From Acholoe squamosa (lineage: Eukaryota; Annelida; Polychaeta; Phyllodocida; Polynoidae), in NCBI GenBank assembly GCA_949317995.1, contig OX439044.1:22640733-22704732 (forward strand): 64,000 bases of DNA, read 5' to 3'. Below the pieces are notes generated by a model, which was not told where the DNA came from, searched no databases, and saw nothing but the letters and a program-made list of their open reading frames with translations. This document shows, in pieces, positions 12,759 through 25,836 of the stretch. The position numbers were made by a program, and so were the translations under genes. The first letter of the stretch is position 1; each line of letters begins with the position of its first letter.

Positions 12759-15700
12759 CTAAATTAGGGTCAGGCTTCTAAGCAACCTGGATCTACTTAC
12801 ATTGAATTACCTGATATCATTTTGATTCATGGAACACTGGACTCTGATACTGGTAGTGTGAATGTGCCCTGTGGGACCTAGTAATGGGCGGTCCCTGATA
12901 TCTCCCTGCTACATAATTAGTCCTTGTTAGACGCAGTACGCACGCGTGCGCATCAATACAGACGCAGTGGTGCATGGTGAATCCGCACCGTTATTTGACC
13001 ATCGAAAATAGTCCACAGGGATGTTGCAGACTGGTGGAGAGTATCAGATAGCATTCGGGTAGACATGAAGATCCACCCAGGCTTAGCAGAGCTTTGTGAA
13101 CCTATTTTTAGGATAAGCATCAAAAGTTAGTGAAAGGCCTATCATTAGGATAAGCGTCAAAAGTTAGTGAAAGGCAATGACCTTATTTTCACAGATGAAA
13201 CTATCCGTGAAGGGTGTAAAAAGGGCCGCCTGCCCCCTCCTTGCACTTTTCGGTACAAAGTACATAGGTGGTACCCAAACGAGGCTCGCTCTCTCGCAAG
13301 CTGGCCACAGATCTTGCCTATAGGGTTGATATCAAGCCTTTGCCACGTTGAGAAAAAATCGAAGCATAGACAAAGCTATTGGGATACACTAGACCTATAC
13401 TAGACCACAATGTCGTGGCTAAACGTCTTCGAACCGTATACATAGTTGCACTGATACATGTATCTACAAACGTTACTAATAGGTATAACTATAACGGTGG
13501 TTGAAATATAGTTGTATGTTGACCCCATGAAGCTGCATAAAAACGTAAAGCTCTGTGCAAATACTCTTTACCTCCCCATGCTGTGCTATATGACTAGTGG
13601 ATTTATTTGCCAATTTTCTGCATGGCGTATACAAGTCTTTGTGTCCCGTAGATTGGTACTCGGAATTTATTTGCTGCAGACTACCTGTGAGCACAGGTGT
13701 CGTGGTACACCTGGTCGTACAGCAAGGTGGGCACGTTCCCACCCCCCCCCCCACGGCGCCCCCCCCCCCCACGACCCTGCCAGCAGATTTATAGGAACTG
13801 GCCATTTCCTTCTGTAGGAATAATCTCGTCAAAGCCCATGGATAGTGTAGGTACAAAAACTTGGCACGATTTAACCTATACCTCTCACCAACTTGTATCT
13901 GATATACGCCTGTCTATGGCTCTTTTTTTTTTTTTTTTATCCGACCTCGACCTCTAGCAGGTGCTATGAGATCATGTGTATTTCCCATAACTTTGATCCA
14001 CACGTATCTTAATTATAGGCAGATAACCGCCCCATATCGACAGGTGACTCAATATGAATTTTGTCAGATGCACACACCCCATCACCTTTATCATTATCTG
14101 GCTGGTCGTCATTGGGCAGATCCTTGCCCTCAAATTGCCCTCCAGGGGATGGGACAGTCTGGCCTTATTAAATGGGGACAAGTCCCCTGGTGGTCATTAC
14201 TGGGTCTGCATAGTAGAGTGTCGTAATAAATTCCATTTTGCCTTTCGGATGGGACATAGCATGACGTAATGCATCCTGACAAAAGATCTGCAATGTTGCA
14301 TACACAGATGGACAGAAACTGGTAGACCCTGTAAAGCAAATATTGAAAGCACAAAGCTCCGTCTGTCCCTCAAAATTTTCCAAGAAATAACCAATGTTTC
14401 AGCCGATATTGTATCATCACAGCTCCCCCACGATGTGCTTAAAACTAGGTAAGACTATTTCCAGTAAACTTTAAAAGGGCAGTATGATCGGGGAGGCATA
14501 CTTTGGATGTAGATTGGCCATGTGGGCGGCATAGGGCCAAGCAGACTGACTGGGCGGAGAAGTAATGATACATAATGGACCGAAACGTAGCCTCTGGGGG
14601 CACCCCTACCTCTCTCCCAATAACCCCTGCCCCCACCCCCCCTCGGGACAGGGAGGAGAACTAGGGGCCCTTTGATAAGGCCTGGCAAAAGCCGACCGTG
14701 AAATGACGCCGCGTCACAAAAGGCCGACGCTCGACTGTGCAGATCTCCAAGCAGAGCTCTTCACTCTCCCCTTGTCCAGAGTGATCCGAGCCTGACGAAG
14801 ATGGAGGTGAAGAAAGAGGTGCTTGTTCCAGCCAGACCGGGCCGCCAGAGGCGTGGGTGTCGGTGGTTGTACCTGTGTAGATGAACTGGGTCCTGCCTCT
14901 TGTGCCATTTGTCATGAATGGGGAGCTGACAAAGTTTGAGAATATATTGAAATAAGTAGCCATTTTAATAGCTAAAAGCATGCAGGCCTGCTAACAGGGA
15001 AATGTGGGGAATGTCCACGGGAGATGGTCCAGACTTTTAAGTGTATGGTTCTATGTTACTACCGTTATGATCCAGCACCCACCTTAGTTAACCTACCTTG
15101 ACCCCTGAGTGTCAGACCTAATTATGACAGACTGGAGCACTGCTTTGTTCACACAGGGGTTAGAGGACAGATTGTGTCCCCATCCACCCCTACACGAAAT
15201 ACAATCTGGTCTTAATTGGTGCTCCTAATTGCTGACAGTGGATCTGAGTAGTATGAGGCCGATGGAGTGAAATGCACTGAACAACTTAGAGATGTTGCCT
15301 TGAGCAACTCGGACAGCTCATTGTTTACATAAAAAAAAAAAAAAAAAACACAATGGAAGTAATAGTCATAACTTGGAAATCACATGAGCAGACTGATAAC
15401 ACTTGTAGCACTGGAATGTTTGGTATAAGAGAAATCCTGTCAGCAAGTTTCTGGATATGTGATGTGAGTTTATATACCGTCTGTGATTTCTAAGATATCT
15501 TGTATTCGAGCAATCCTGGTCCATATATTGAAATACCGGTGGGGGTACAAAATAACTACCAGTACAAGGACTCGTCACCCACCCACTTTCCACTCTGCAC
15601 CCCCCCCCCCTCCTCCGCCACCCGCAAGCACTTTTCTCTCCATTAAAAAGCTGCGAACAGGTGTAAATAAATGTGAATCATCACTGCATAGTATGATTAA

Positions 15701-15770
15701 TTTTGCTTAGTCTAAACCACCATATCCATATTTATCTTCTCCTAAATATTATGCCCAATTATGGATGTAA

Positions 15771-15954
15771 GGCCACACCAAAAAAATTAGTTGGTCTACA
15801 GATTTCCCTCTCCCTTTTTTGGGAAATACAATTTTTTTTTCTTTGAAAAAAATCTCGTCTACGGATTTCGCTCGCTTCACTTTCTAAAAATTTCGCTCAC
15901 ACCATTTTTTCAAAATCAAAATCCGTAGACCAACTTATTTTTTTTGGTGTGGCC
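15771..15954. mobile_element. Inverted-repeat MITE, GGCCACACC family, copy 1
   Basis: GGCCACACC plus an A-run and TTGGTCTACAGATTT on the left; AAATCCGTAGACCAA, T-run, GGTGTGGCC on the right. 184 bp. The same ends recur at 56812-57350. Confidence 0.68.
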
Positions 15955-16050
15955 AAACCAGAGGTTGTATGTTATTGGGGTATGCCGGTGTGGATTAGCT
16001 ATGGACACATGGTAGAAAAGTACAGCCTACACTATCCCGAGGTAGCAGGT

Positions 16051-16198
16051 TGCCCCATGGACGCCGCCATTGCTGGAGCTTGTTATCAGCGAGTTCTACT
16101 GATAAGACCTATTAGATGGGTACCAGTTGGCCCCCGAGAGGACCGCAGCGAATCATTGAGATCATTTCATTGGCTAATAATTAATTCTGCTAAGTCCG
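16051..16198. repeat. Dispersed repeat, copy 1
   Basis: Shares GCCCCCGAGAGGACCGCAG, an ATTGGCTAATAATTAA-like segment and CTAAGTC in the same order with 37180-37330. Shorter related fragments occur at 7290 and 7584. Confidence 0.55.
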
Positions 16199-17100
16199 TA
16201 TATCCCCTCCATCCATAACTCTTGCAGGAATACGTGTATGCTGCTATGTAGAATAAATGTAGACATATCAGTCTCTCCAGTTGTTTTAATAGGTTTATTT
16301 CCATGTGGCCATATACACAGACCCATGTTTGGACTCTTCCAACGACACACAGACACACTCACCTTCCAGAAGATGCTTAACACTGTCCTGGTAAATCTGG
16401 TTAAGTTCGTCAAAATCCCCTGTACCTGTCCACAGTACCATGCTGCAGTATTGACTCATATGGCTGAGCAAACCTCACCTTTGTCACGGCTAGATTAGGT
16501 AGAAGGATCATTGGATATTGTCCGACATGTTTACTTACACTTTGCAGATATCATGTCTAATATGCATGTAATACATTCAGATTGATTAAGTAGAAAAGGT
16601 TCATTTATTTTAGTTACGTTTTGTTTTTTTCCCGCCCCATTTTTAAGTTTTTTAATCTACAACCGATATGGGCACCTAGGATACATTAAATTCCAGTTAT
16701 AACACAAGCCAATCATTAACATCACTAATGGGAAGTTTTTGAGCTGGTTCTGAGACCCCAACCATGGCGCAGTGAAAATGCAATCTTATTGACCTACTCT
16801 TGATTATCCACAGAAGAATAGTGTTGGAGCTGTGATAGTCAGTCACTGTGACAGTGTCACTGCATTTTATTGGTCTACGGTCAATAACTCCCTGAGCATT
16901 ATGTCAACACATCTCTGGTTATTGAAACTTTAATCATGTTGTGATGTTCTGCTGTAGGTCTCATGTCGTTGTTTGCCGGCCACACAACTCTGATGGCATT
17001 GGGTGATTTTATTACGTAAATCAGGGAAAGGTGTCAGTGCTGCAACGTGATTGCAATTGTGGACGTTGCACGCTGGTGACCCACTTTTATTCCACAATAT

Positions 17101-17159
17101 GTATGGACAGATTATCACTCACTCACAACCATCAAAAACATGAAAGAATGTCACTTTAG
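17101..17159. repeat. Direct repeat pair, first copy (second at 17857-17915)
   Basis: ATGGACAGATTATCACTCAC followed by TCACAACCATCAAA and GAAAGAATGTCACTTT recurs about 750 bases downstream with a small deletion. Origin unknown. Confidence 0.6.
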
Positions 17160-18757
17160 TTGGAGTGTGGATAGAGTGCTTTAAAAAGAAACTGGCAAAA
17201 AGTATGGTGTGGTAGTGAAACATTTTGACAAAAATCTGTCATACATTATGTCAGTTAGCTTGCGCTGCTCAGGGAGGGATATGCTAGATTAATTATTTCA
17301 TACTCATTTGTCAGGATTCTATCAAAAAAAGTGTCGTTCACACTTATTATTTACCCCGAGGCCATTGCTGGTCCTCATTTGGTTCTATAGTTCTGGCAGT
17401 GTGTGTGCCAGATAGCAGCAGCGCGGCCTGCACTTGTCGTCTGCTCGGCTGTGTTAATTATTGACTGAGAGGGCGGGGTGGTCATTAAGCGAGACGTGTC
17501 GTCTTGAATGATTTACACAACCCTCTGTGTGACGTACCCGCCGAGCACCGGCCAGGGGCGAGCTGCTGGTGTCCGCCTGACACCGGGTCCCATTGGCTAT
17601 ACTACTAATTCTCACTGGGCAAATTCCAAGCCTAGATCATCACAGGATGGCCTTATTTTTATGGAAATCAACGTAATCGTATATAAGAACAAATTAAGAT
17701 AGGGCTCTGATTGTGGTTTGGCCAGGGGTTATAAAACACCAGTTATAAAGGTTTACCGGTATAGACCACCCGGCATGTCCCATTAACTATGTTCATTTAA
17801 TATTAAAGAATAATCCAACACGAGTAGAACCCCGGGAGTAGAACCACATTGTGAGCATGGACAGATTATCACTCACTCACAACCATCAAATTGAAAGAAT
17901 GTCACTTTTATAGTAGACAAAAGCACTGTGTGAGTAGTTCAGAGTGTGATCCAGTGGACGCGGGATTGTGCCAGTTGACACGTGACATGTGTCACTCACC
18001 CACTCCTGGCACTGCCCGTGTGTGAGTACATGTGTGTGACGTGTGTGAGTGGGGATAGCGGGGATGGGGGGGGGGGCTGGCTATCAATGTCGCTAACAAT
18101 GTGGGCAGTGGGCCAGAGTGGCCCTGAAACCCTCATTATCATAAGTCCCCCATCCCATCGGCTTTTTGAGGTTCAGCCACCTATAAACGCCTCAACCCGA
18201 TCTCATTAGATCTTTTCACCAACCTAGCACCCCTCGGCTATCGCTCCATAGTTCCAATGAACACCCTTGTGACACCTTGGTGCCGGTATATACCTGTTAT
18301 ATTCTGTTAAAAGTCCCGCCTTTCACCAACGATTACGGTATATTGAAGAATGTGACTTAGACTGCCATGGAACCAGGTGCATGGGGAACAGACCCGGGGG
18401 AACAGACCGAGGATTAAGAAGCACAGGGATTGGAGTGAATCCATGCAATAGGAATACAGTTCAATCCAGGGCAGAGAGGGATTTACAGGGATTGGGACTC
18501 GGGGAAAGGGTTCTATTTGGAATGATTGCCGTGATTTTAGCCCATCACCGTCACCCAACACAAAGCACGCTTTTGGCGCTTTGTTCCGACAGGAGACAGC
18601 ACTAGCACTGGCACTGACCACGTGACCTGACAGCCACTGACACGTGACCGTGTGGAGGGCGGTAATGGGGGGGGGGCGCTGGGTCTTGGCGACTAGATTC
18701 CCTCTGTGGTGAAGAATCCATTGATACAAATTGATAAGCGTTGTGCATGGGTGGGGT

Positions 18758-19890
18758 ACACAGAGAGAAGAAATGGAGTCACCATGACTCCGAATTGGGA
18801 GTCCAGTTTCTCAACTTCTCCGGCGACCTAGTTTTGGTGGGCAAACTAAGCCTTCACTGGTATCCATCTGCCAGCTTGACTCACCAGCAACAAGCTAAGA
18901 AAAATAGTACCTCGCAGCATGCCTGTTTACCAGTGATGTTATCGTGAGACTTCGAGATGGGGCCAGTGTGTCCAGCTTCTATCACTCAGATGACCCCTTT
19001 TGCGACCCCTTTGTGACTCCCTAGAAGAAATAGGGAGACAATAATTGACTCCATAGGAATACAGAGTCAAGTGTGTTTGACCCTCCATGTTGAGTGCTTT
19101 GTGAATGGAGTCAGGATTTGTTGAATCTTTTATTGAAACAGCAATATTCATGATTTCTGGGTTATTTATTGGGTACATCAATGTTTATTCCAGGGCAGGA
19201 GTATGCCATGCCCAAAGATGATGTGATACATCTTTTTTTCTTACTTCATCTTAGTTATCCAAGTCACTCTAACATAACCAAAGGAAACACTGTGAATACT
19301 TTGAATTTACACTTAAGCCAAAGAAATGTTGTCTTTGCTGTACCCGGTACTGAAGCTTTTGTTTACCTCTTTCACAAAGTTCATCATACCACCTCATATT
19401 TCATGTGTGGACAATTACTAGTGTTGTGATACCCTAGTACCAACTTTCCCAGATCACTGGTAATACTCATGATTAAACAAAATAAAACACCATATGATGA
19501 GCAAAACCATACAAACTGTATTGTGGGGCCCTCTGGTGGAAGATGCCCTAACTCCTGTATTGACACCCTTTCTATTTGTCTGACTCCACGTCTTCTCTGT
19601 GTAAAGCACTAAATAGGTCAAACATTGCAGGGAGTCAATGCCGAGTCGGCTGAGTTCAACCACATTGAGCTGGGTCCCTATGACTATCCCTCCGGGAGTC
19701 CACCAAGCTGTGACTCTCGTTTAATGGGGAGTCAGTTCAGTAGGACTCCATAGTACAAACAAGGGGTTCATCAGTCTGGAATCTATCACCCATGACTCCT
19801 ATAAAAGGAGAGTCAATATAGAGTCCTGCCTAGCTGACCCCCGTTTTGACTTCATTTCCAATGCTTTGACTCCATTTCTTCTCTGTGTGT
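18758..19890. mobile_element. GACTCC-rich inverted-repeat element
   Basis: Ends ACACAGAGAGAAGAAATGGA and its near complement at 19890 agree at about 22 of 24 bases. The interior holds many copies of GACTCC/GGAGTC in both orientations. 1.13 kb, no coding frame recognised, family unknown. Confidence 0.55.
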
Positions 19891-20189
19891 ATATGAGTCA
19901 ATATTACAGTTACATCGATATGAAATCGTAGCTGTTGCAACCAGTGCTTAGAGTCTGACACTATACTTAATGCATACAAATTTACACCCTAAGTGTATAT
20001 TCATTCATTACATGTATCAACTTAACTATAAATCATACTAAATGCAAGACAACCTCAGCTAACAGGGTCCCGTGGCTTGATATTAGCATGGAGACACTCT
20101 ATAATAGTAGTGATATATACTTCACCTCACCTTCAAGCAACATGACAAGTAACACTCCCATCAAATCACTACCCCAAAACCTCAGATAA

Positions 20190-20344
20190 CAGTGGCGGAT
20201 CCAGGATTTTAAAAAGGAGGGGGCGCGGCCCCAAAGGAGATGGCGCACCCCCTATTTTTGGGCAAATTTGTGGGTCCAAAATATGTAGTTAAACTCTTAA
20301 GTACTGGTAAAAAGGGGGGGCGCCCCCCTCTAAATCCGCCACTG
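20190..20344. mobile_element. CAGTGGCGGATCC-family MITE, copy 2
   Basis: CAGTGGCGGATCCAGGATTT at the left and AAATCCGCCACTG at the right, 155 bp. hAT-like by its CAGTG ends. Half-copies appear at about 25446 and 50733. Confidence 0.68.
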
Positions 20345-23300
20345 TGATGTAAGCCGCATCTGTGTCTAAGCTGCATCAGCATCTAAGCTCACTAGGAAAA
20401 GGCTGTAACCACACGTGTAACATGAAAATCACTGGCTTTGTATAGGGGGTTTATGGTGGTAGACTACCAGTTAGTACATGCATGTCGTACTTACCTCTTC
20501 CCACTGTACCACCCTTACTCACAGTCCATGCTAATCTCGCCAACCACCGATCATTAATGCGCCAGTTAATATGATAAACGTAGACAGGTAGACGAGGAGG
20601 TAACATATTAGGCCTTGTTAAGGTGATAGATTAAGCGCCAATCGGATACAGCCTCTAGAGTTACCAGTCTACACCCAGCGTCAGCGAAGTGTGTCGACCC
20701 AGTCCTGTCTCACATCCATACAAGTCGTTTGTCACAGCGGATAGAGATATCGGCAAGGTATCTTGTATAGCAGGTAAAATAACACAGGTGTGCACCGAAG
20801 GGCAAAAGAAAACAACATATTTATGTTGTATCCCACCTGGAGAAGTTAGGGAGTAAAAAGACGTGATACATGTACTCAGTTGTTCGTTGACAGATGAAAG
20901 AAGTATTTGGTTGAAGCTAGCTGCAGATGGTGCGATACCAACACCTGCAGGGTGTGTTAGCTCAAAGGGAACAGGGTAAAGTTAGTTATTAATACAAACC
21001 AAAAGTCCTGATCTACCTACAACACGTGCCTAACTTTTGGGGAATAGGAGTTTCAGCTATGACTACACTGCTATGACACATCAGAAATATATGAAAACAA
21101 TGACTTTTCTTCGCGAAATGAATTAGTATTAGTGTTTAACCTGTGGTATAAACGATGTAATACGTAGATGAGTCAGCACTTGGACCGGTTAGCCAAGGCA
21201 CTTGGTTTTGTCTCGAGTTTTACCATGGATAAGAAACCCATGTATTCCCTTATCACATGTACCTAGTATAGCCTGCTTATACCCGCGGAAGCTAACGATG
21301 CGGCATGTGGATATAGACTATAAAGGTCCAGAAAGCTCTGGAAAGTAGAAGACATTTTTCTTCGCACTCCCCTGACGTTAATATGACGTTCCCTGACCTA
21401 AGAATTCACACAGAGCATCATTAAGACCCCCTCTGGCCCTTCTAAGTTTTCATATTTTGCAAATTCAGTCTCGTTTCTATGAACCGGACAACTGTTATGG
21501 GAGTAGTACATGCAGACAAATGCCGCACAGTGGAGGATTTTTCATTAGTAATTGGTCTAGACAATATGATTACATTGTACTCATGTTGATTTCAGTATAG
21601 CCCATAATAGCCTCTCACTGCCCATCTGATTCTTGAATGGTCTAGGCATGTTAATGATAAGAGAGTTCACTACATGTACATTGCTTACAGTTACACAGTC
21701 TGGTAATATTGTATGGTTAGAAGGTGCAACACATCACAACATAGGCCTGAATCAGCTAATGATTATAATGCCATGCCATCAAAAATGCAATCGATGGTGC
21801 CATTTCCCCTTCCGGTTAAATGACTTCCGGTATCGGCGCCGTTCACATGGGTAATAGTTGTGGCGCGTTCAGCCAGGGGCCGCCGCGATTGAGGGCTGGA
21901 GTCTTCCGGTGGTTGTCGATGACATGCACGGGTGGACTAATGGTGGTGGAGAGTGTAGTGACTCAGCACGCACAAGGATTCAACACAGGGTGCTGTTAAA
22001 TCCAGGTTACTCTCAGTTGGGCTGTATCTCTAGCTATAAAATAAACCTGCAATTATCCATAGACAGTGCGTAAACTTTTTCACCATCCAGATTCATATGT
22101 TTAATTGGGCAGATTAAGATAATTATTTAAAGGATCTGCAGAAAAAAAAAAAAGATGAATAGGAACCACCCGGGGACCACCCCTTGAACATATGGCACCC
22201 ATCATGGTTAGTAAATTACAGATTATGCGCTATCTACAGCTGCCCCTGTGTCCTAAGTCGTCCCAACAGTCTGGGGACGGTCAACACACCACCTAGGTCG
22301 ATTCTTGAAGGCGGTATGGGCATTGGGTCGGTAAAGGTTGATGGATCTTGGACCATCTCTGCCTGAGGAAGGCAGACTCCACTCCTCACGTTGTAAGGTC
22401 AGATACTGGTCATGAATCGCAAAATGTCGTCTGTGATAACAAAGACAGTTCCTCCCCTTCGACCTTGGCTGAGGGGACATTCATCATCCGTTGTCAGGGC
22501 CTATTGGCTGTGTCTGTTGGCAGTTCTTCATGGTCTTCTGCTGACAAGCACCTCATTGACCCTATCGTAGTTTGGTTCTTTAGTAACTTTTGTGAGAAGT
22601 CCATTGGCCATCCGACATTTTAAATACCGACAGGTTTTAATTTAACCAGGCTATGCCACATGCATATTATATGAAAAAAAGTTAGCATTGCATTTAATCA
22701 TGCAACTGAATCCATGTACTACTTACTATTTATTATTCTTTGTGAGTCAATCGTCTCCGAATCCCATAGGAATTAAAGCAGACTAACTTCACCTGTTGGA
22801 GGTGGCAGTTGTATAGTAAAAGTCCCACGTCAGATTTGACGACATGACGCTTATAGCATCGTCGCGCGACGCCTAGATAGTAGCGTCTCTCAGACTTCAA
22901 AGGGGGCGGCGTCAGGCGGCCCTTGTGAAGTCGGCGTGTGGCCTATGGTAGGAGAGTACAGGGGGTGGGTCTAGCATCAGGTCTAGGTTGTGAGGTATAG
23001 GGCAAGAGCATAGTGCCCCAACTCATCTTGCCCTTACCCCTACTCACGGGGTGTGACACCCTACGTGACAGTTGTCCGCCTGCCGACAGCATTGTTGGAT
23101 GGGTAACGAATACTGGCGTCTCTAACTTCAAAAGGGCGCCGGTCCTGTTGCCCTCCTCTCGCCCCTGTGTCCCTCCACCCCAGGCACCTTTCTGTGTCTA
23201 TGCTTCCCCTCTGTTCTTAAGGGCGGGATGGGAGGAGGCTACAATCTCAAATGCCTTGTACGGAATAGTGCATTTTTTTAGTATGTTTGTCATTTTTTCT

Positions 23301-23561
23301 TCTTCAATCCCCATTCGATTCGCTAGTGTCTTACATTACAATTCTGATTCTTTTTACAACAAATTTCTATAAACCAGTGTGAACTGGACGCAGGAACAAA
23401 TGGCCACTTAAAAAAAACAAAAAAAACATAAACCCATTCAGTGATCCAGTACGTGTACAATGTATAATGTTAAAGATGGCCGACCTGGCCTGATTTCTCT
23501 CTCTGACATCCGACACTGATCCAAAACTTTTTAGACGATTTTCTAGACTTACTTGGGTTCG
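20345..23561. other. Non-coding stretch, nothing recognised
   Basis: No domain-bearing frame, no RNA gene and no tandem repeat seen. Confidence 0.4.
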
Positions 23562-23745
23562 GGGCTTCCCTAGCCCACTTAAAAGGGTCTATGTCTCCTC
23601 TCTTTCTTATCCCCTCGTATGTTTGTGGTGCAGATATGCATGGGCACTGACACATTCCTCTGTGAAATTTGTGAAATGTAGTTCTTGGCATGAATATGTC
23701 CTTAGTTGTTGAAATGGCGTTAAACATCATCTACTCACTCACTCT
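23562..23745 (+). mobile_element. SINE-like retroposon copy, CTCA tail
   Basis: Full-length match to the family from GGGCTTCCCTAGCCCACTTA to GGCGTTAAACATCATCTACTC plus CTCA repeats. No clear target duplication was found. Confidence 0.7.
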
Positions 23746-23768
23746 ATTGTGTTCTATCACATAGATCC

Positions 23769-24805
23769 TACCGTAATCTCCCGCGTAGAAGGCGCAGCTC
23801 GCGTAGAAGGCGCACCCCCAACTCAGAGAAGGCCTTTCCACGTAGAAGGCGCACGTACCTCCTCTGGATTGATTTCTGGAAAAACCCGCGTATAAGGCGC
23901 CCCCCCCAACTCACAGGGGGGCTGTTTCGCGTAGAAGGCGCCCCCCCTCCCCACCCCCCTATATGAGTTCAAGCTGTCATCGGCACACGGTCGGCGTAAA
24001 AAAACGGCGAGCAAATCTACAGCGACCGGGCTGCCGCTATGAGTTCAAGCCGTCATCGGCACACGGTCGGCGTCAAACCCGCCGAGCGCCCGTCGACACC
24101 TCCCGGTCTGCCGCGCTGCTCGTGTTATGAGTTCAAGCCGTCATCGGCGCACGGTCGACTTGAACCCGCCAAGCGCGTCGACACCTCCCGGTCTGCCGCG
24201 CTGCTCGTGTTATGAGTTCAAGCTGTCAATGGCACACGGTCGGCGTAAAAAAACGGCGAGCAAATCTACAGCGATCGGTCTGCCGCGGTGCTGGCTATAT
24301 GAGTTCAAGCTGTCATTGGCACACGTTCGGCTTAAAAAAAACGGCGAGCAAATCTACAGCGACCGGGCTGCCGCGCTTGGCGCTATGAGTTCAAGCTGTC
24401 AGCGGCACACGGTCGGCGTCAAACCCGCCGAGCGCCCGTCGACACCTCCCGGTCTGCCGCGGTGCTGGCTATATGAGTTCAAGCTGTCATCGGCACACGG
24501 TGTGACGGTCGGCGTCAAACCCGCCGAGCAAATCTACACCGACCGGCTGCTGGCTATATGAGTTCAAGCTGTCATCGGCGCATGGTGGGCCTTATCCCCG
24601 GCGAGCGCGTCGACACCTCCCGGTCTGCCGCGGTGCTGGCGCTATGAGTTCAAGCTGTCATCGGCGCATTTTCCAAAATGAGATGTTGGAAAAACCCGCG
24701 TATAAGGCGCACCCCAAACTCAAGGCAATTTACCTCCCGCGTATAAGACCCATGAACGATCTGATTCGCGTATAAGACGCGCCTTCTACGCGAGAGATTA
24801 CGGTA
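23769..24805. mobile_element. TACCGTAATCTCCCGCG element with internal satellite
   Basis: Begins TACCGTAATCTCCCGCGTAG and ends GCGAGAGATTACGGTA, the same ends as at 4804 and 40098. The 1,037-bp copy is swollen by nine units of about 86 bp. Confidence 0.68.
23961..24672. repeat. Minisatellite, nine units of about 86 bp
   Basis: Each unit starts TATGAGTTCAAGCTGTCATC; starts fall near 23961, 24037, 24125, 24210, 24297, 24384, 24471, 24556 and 24643. Because most units are near 87 bp (29 codons) an open frame runs through them, but it shows no protein signature. Confidence 0.8.
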
Positions 24806-25659
24806 TATTACGCACCTCTGGGTCATTCCCGTACTAAAAGTGAGAACGTCATAGAGGGGACAGTAGACTGGACACCGTTTACGGTTTGCCCATGGTATCT
24901 ACTGATAGGGACCCTGGATCTAATACACGGATGACCCCAATATCCACCAACGATCCAGCCGCGTCGTCTGTTTAAGGACATTTGTCTCTGTCATGGTCTG
25001 AAAAGACGTGCGGACCAAAGAAAGGATGTGGCGACAGACTGTGGGTAAATGGGAAAATTTGAAACTAACTAGGGGCATTTGAATAGAGATAAGATCCAAA
25101 TAGCCAATGGGGAAGTTAGCTTAAGAGGAAGACCATACGAGTAGGGGCAAAAGGCCCTTTGAGTCTAAACAGAAGCACTACTCGTGTTGATTCAAAGTAA
25201 GATAGTATGTGTCTCTAGAAAGTATTATTGGACTAGGGATGACAAGTATCCCGGGCAAGTATCGTCGAAAATAGAGCATAACATAGCCAATCAATACCCA
25301 GTGCAGGTAATAAATGGACCTTAAAGGCTTTTAGGACCAGTATTACCAGTCTAGAGCGTGGGAAACAGTTTCAAGGAGTGGGGGGGGGGGGTGCAGTCAG
25401 ATTGCTAGTTTAATCAGCTCAATCGATATTGAATCATTCTTCTGCAGGGGCGGATCCAGGGGGGGGGGGGTTGAGGCACGTCCCCCCCTCCTAGACCCCC
25501 TTAAAATGGGCCTGGCTATGACTATACACTATAGGCAGTATTAGAGGCCATGGTATAGATGTCATTAACATTTATGTGCAAGCCTACCCGTAGGTTGAGC
25601 TATCTAAACAGAGGTAAATCTAATCAGTGATGTACAGCAAAAAATGACGAAATTCGCTG

Positions 25660-25780
25660 CCTTAGTGCAAGAAAGTTGTAACTGCACCTGGGTCAACGGT
25701 AAAAATCACCTCTGTCAGGGGCCTCTTTGAGTTACGCTTTAACTTGTCCCAGATGCAGTTACAACCTTCTTGCACTAAGG
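25660..25780. mobile_element. Short MITE with 27-bp inverted repeats
   Basis: CCTTAGTGCAAGAAAGTTGT at the left is mirrored at the right with one mismatch in 27 bases. 121 bp. A half-copy lies at 46633-46700. Confidence 0.68.
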
Positions 25781-25836
25781 TGGCTCTATGTAACCCAAGA
25801 AACCTTATTGTGGTCAATGAATTTCCTGTTTCCTCA

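Larger units (their letters stand above)
12759..18757. other. Non-coding stretch; isolated repeats only
   Basis: No splice-consistent exon found. Besides the inverted-repeat element at 15771 and the fragments listed separately, C-rich tracts lie at 13739-13772 and 15600-15615. Confidence 0.45.

Noticed and set aside
13476..13856. 126-codon minus-strand frame
   Set aside because: Crosses C/G homopolymers and has no domain; chance frame.
18307..18729. 140-codon open frame on the minus strand
   Set aside because: No recognisable domain, no signs of splicing or conservation visible; chance length in non-coding DNA.
23013..23060. Hydrophobic start (PQLILPLPLLTG) followed by a possible donor, as exon 1
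   Set aside because: The frame begins with GTG, not ATG, and the region shows no other support.
24127..24561. 144-codon repetitive open frame
   Set aside because: Produced by the 86-bp minisatellite whose unit is close to a multiple of three; no protein signature.
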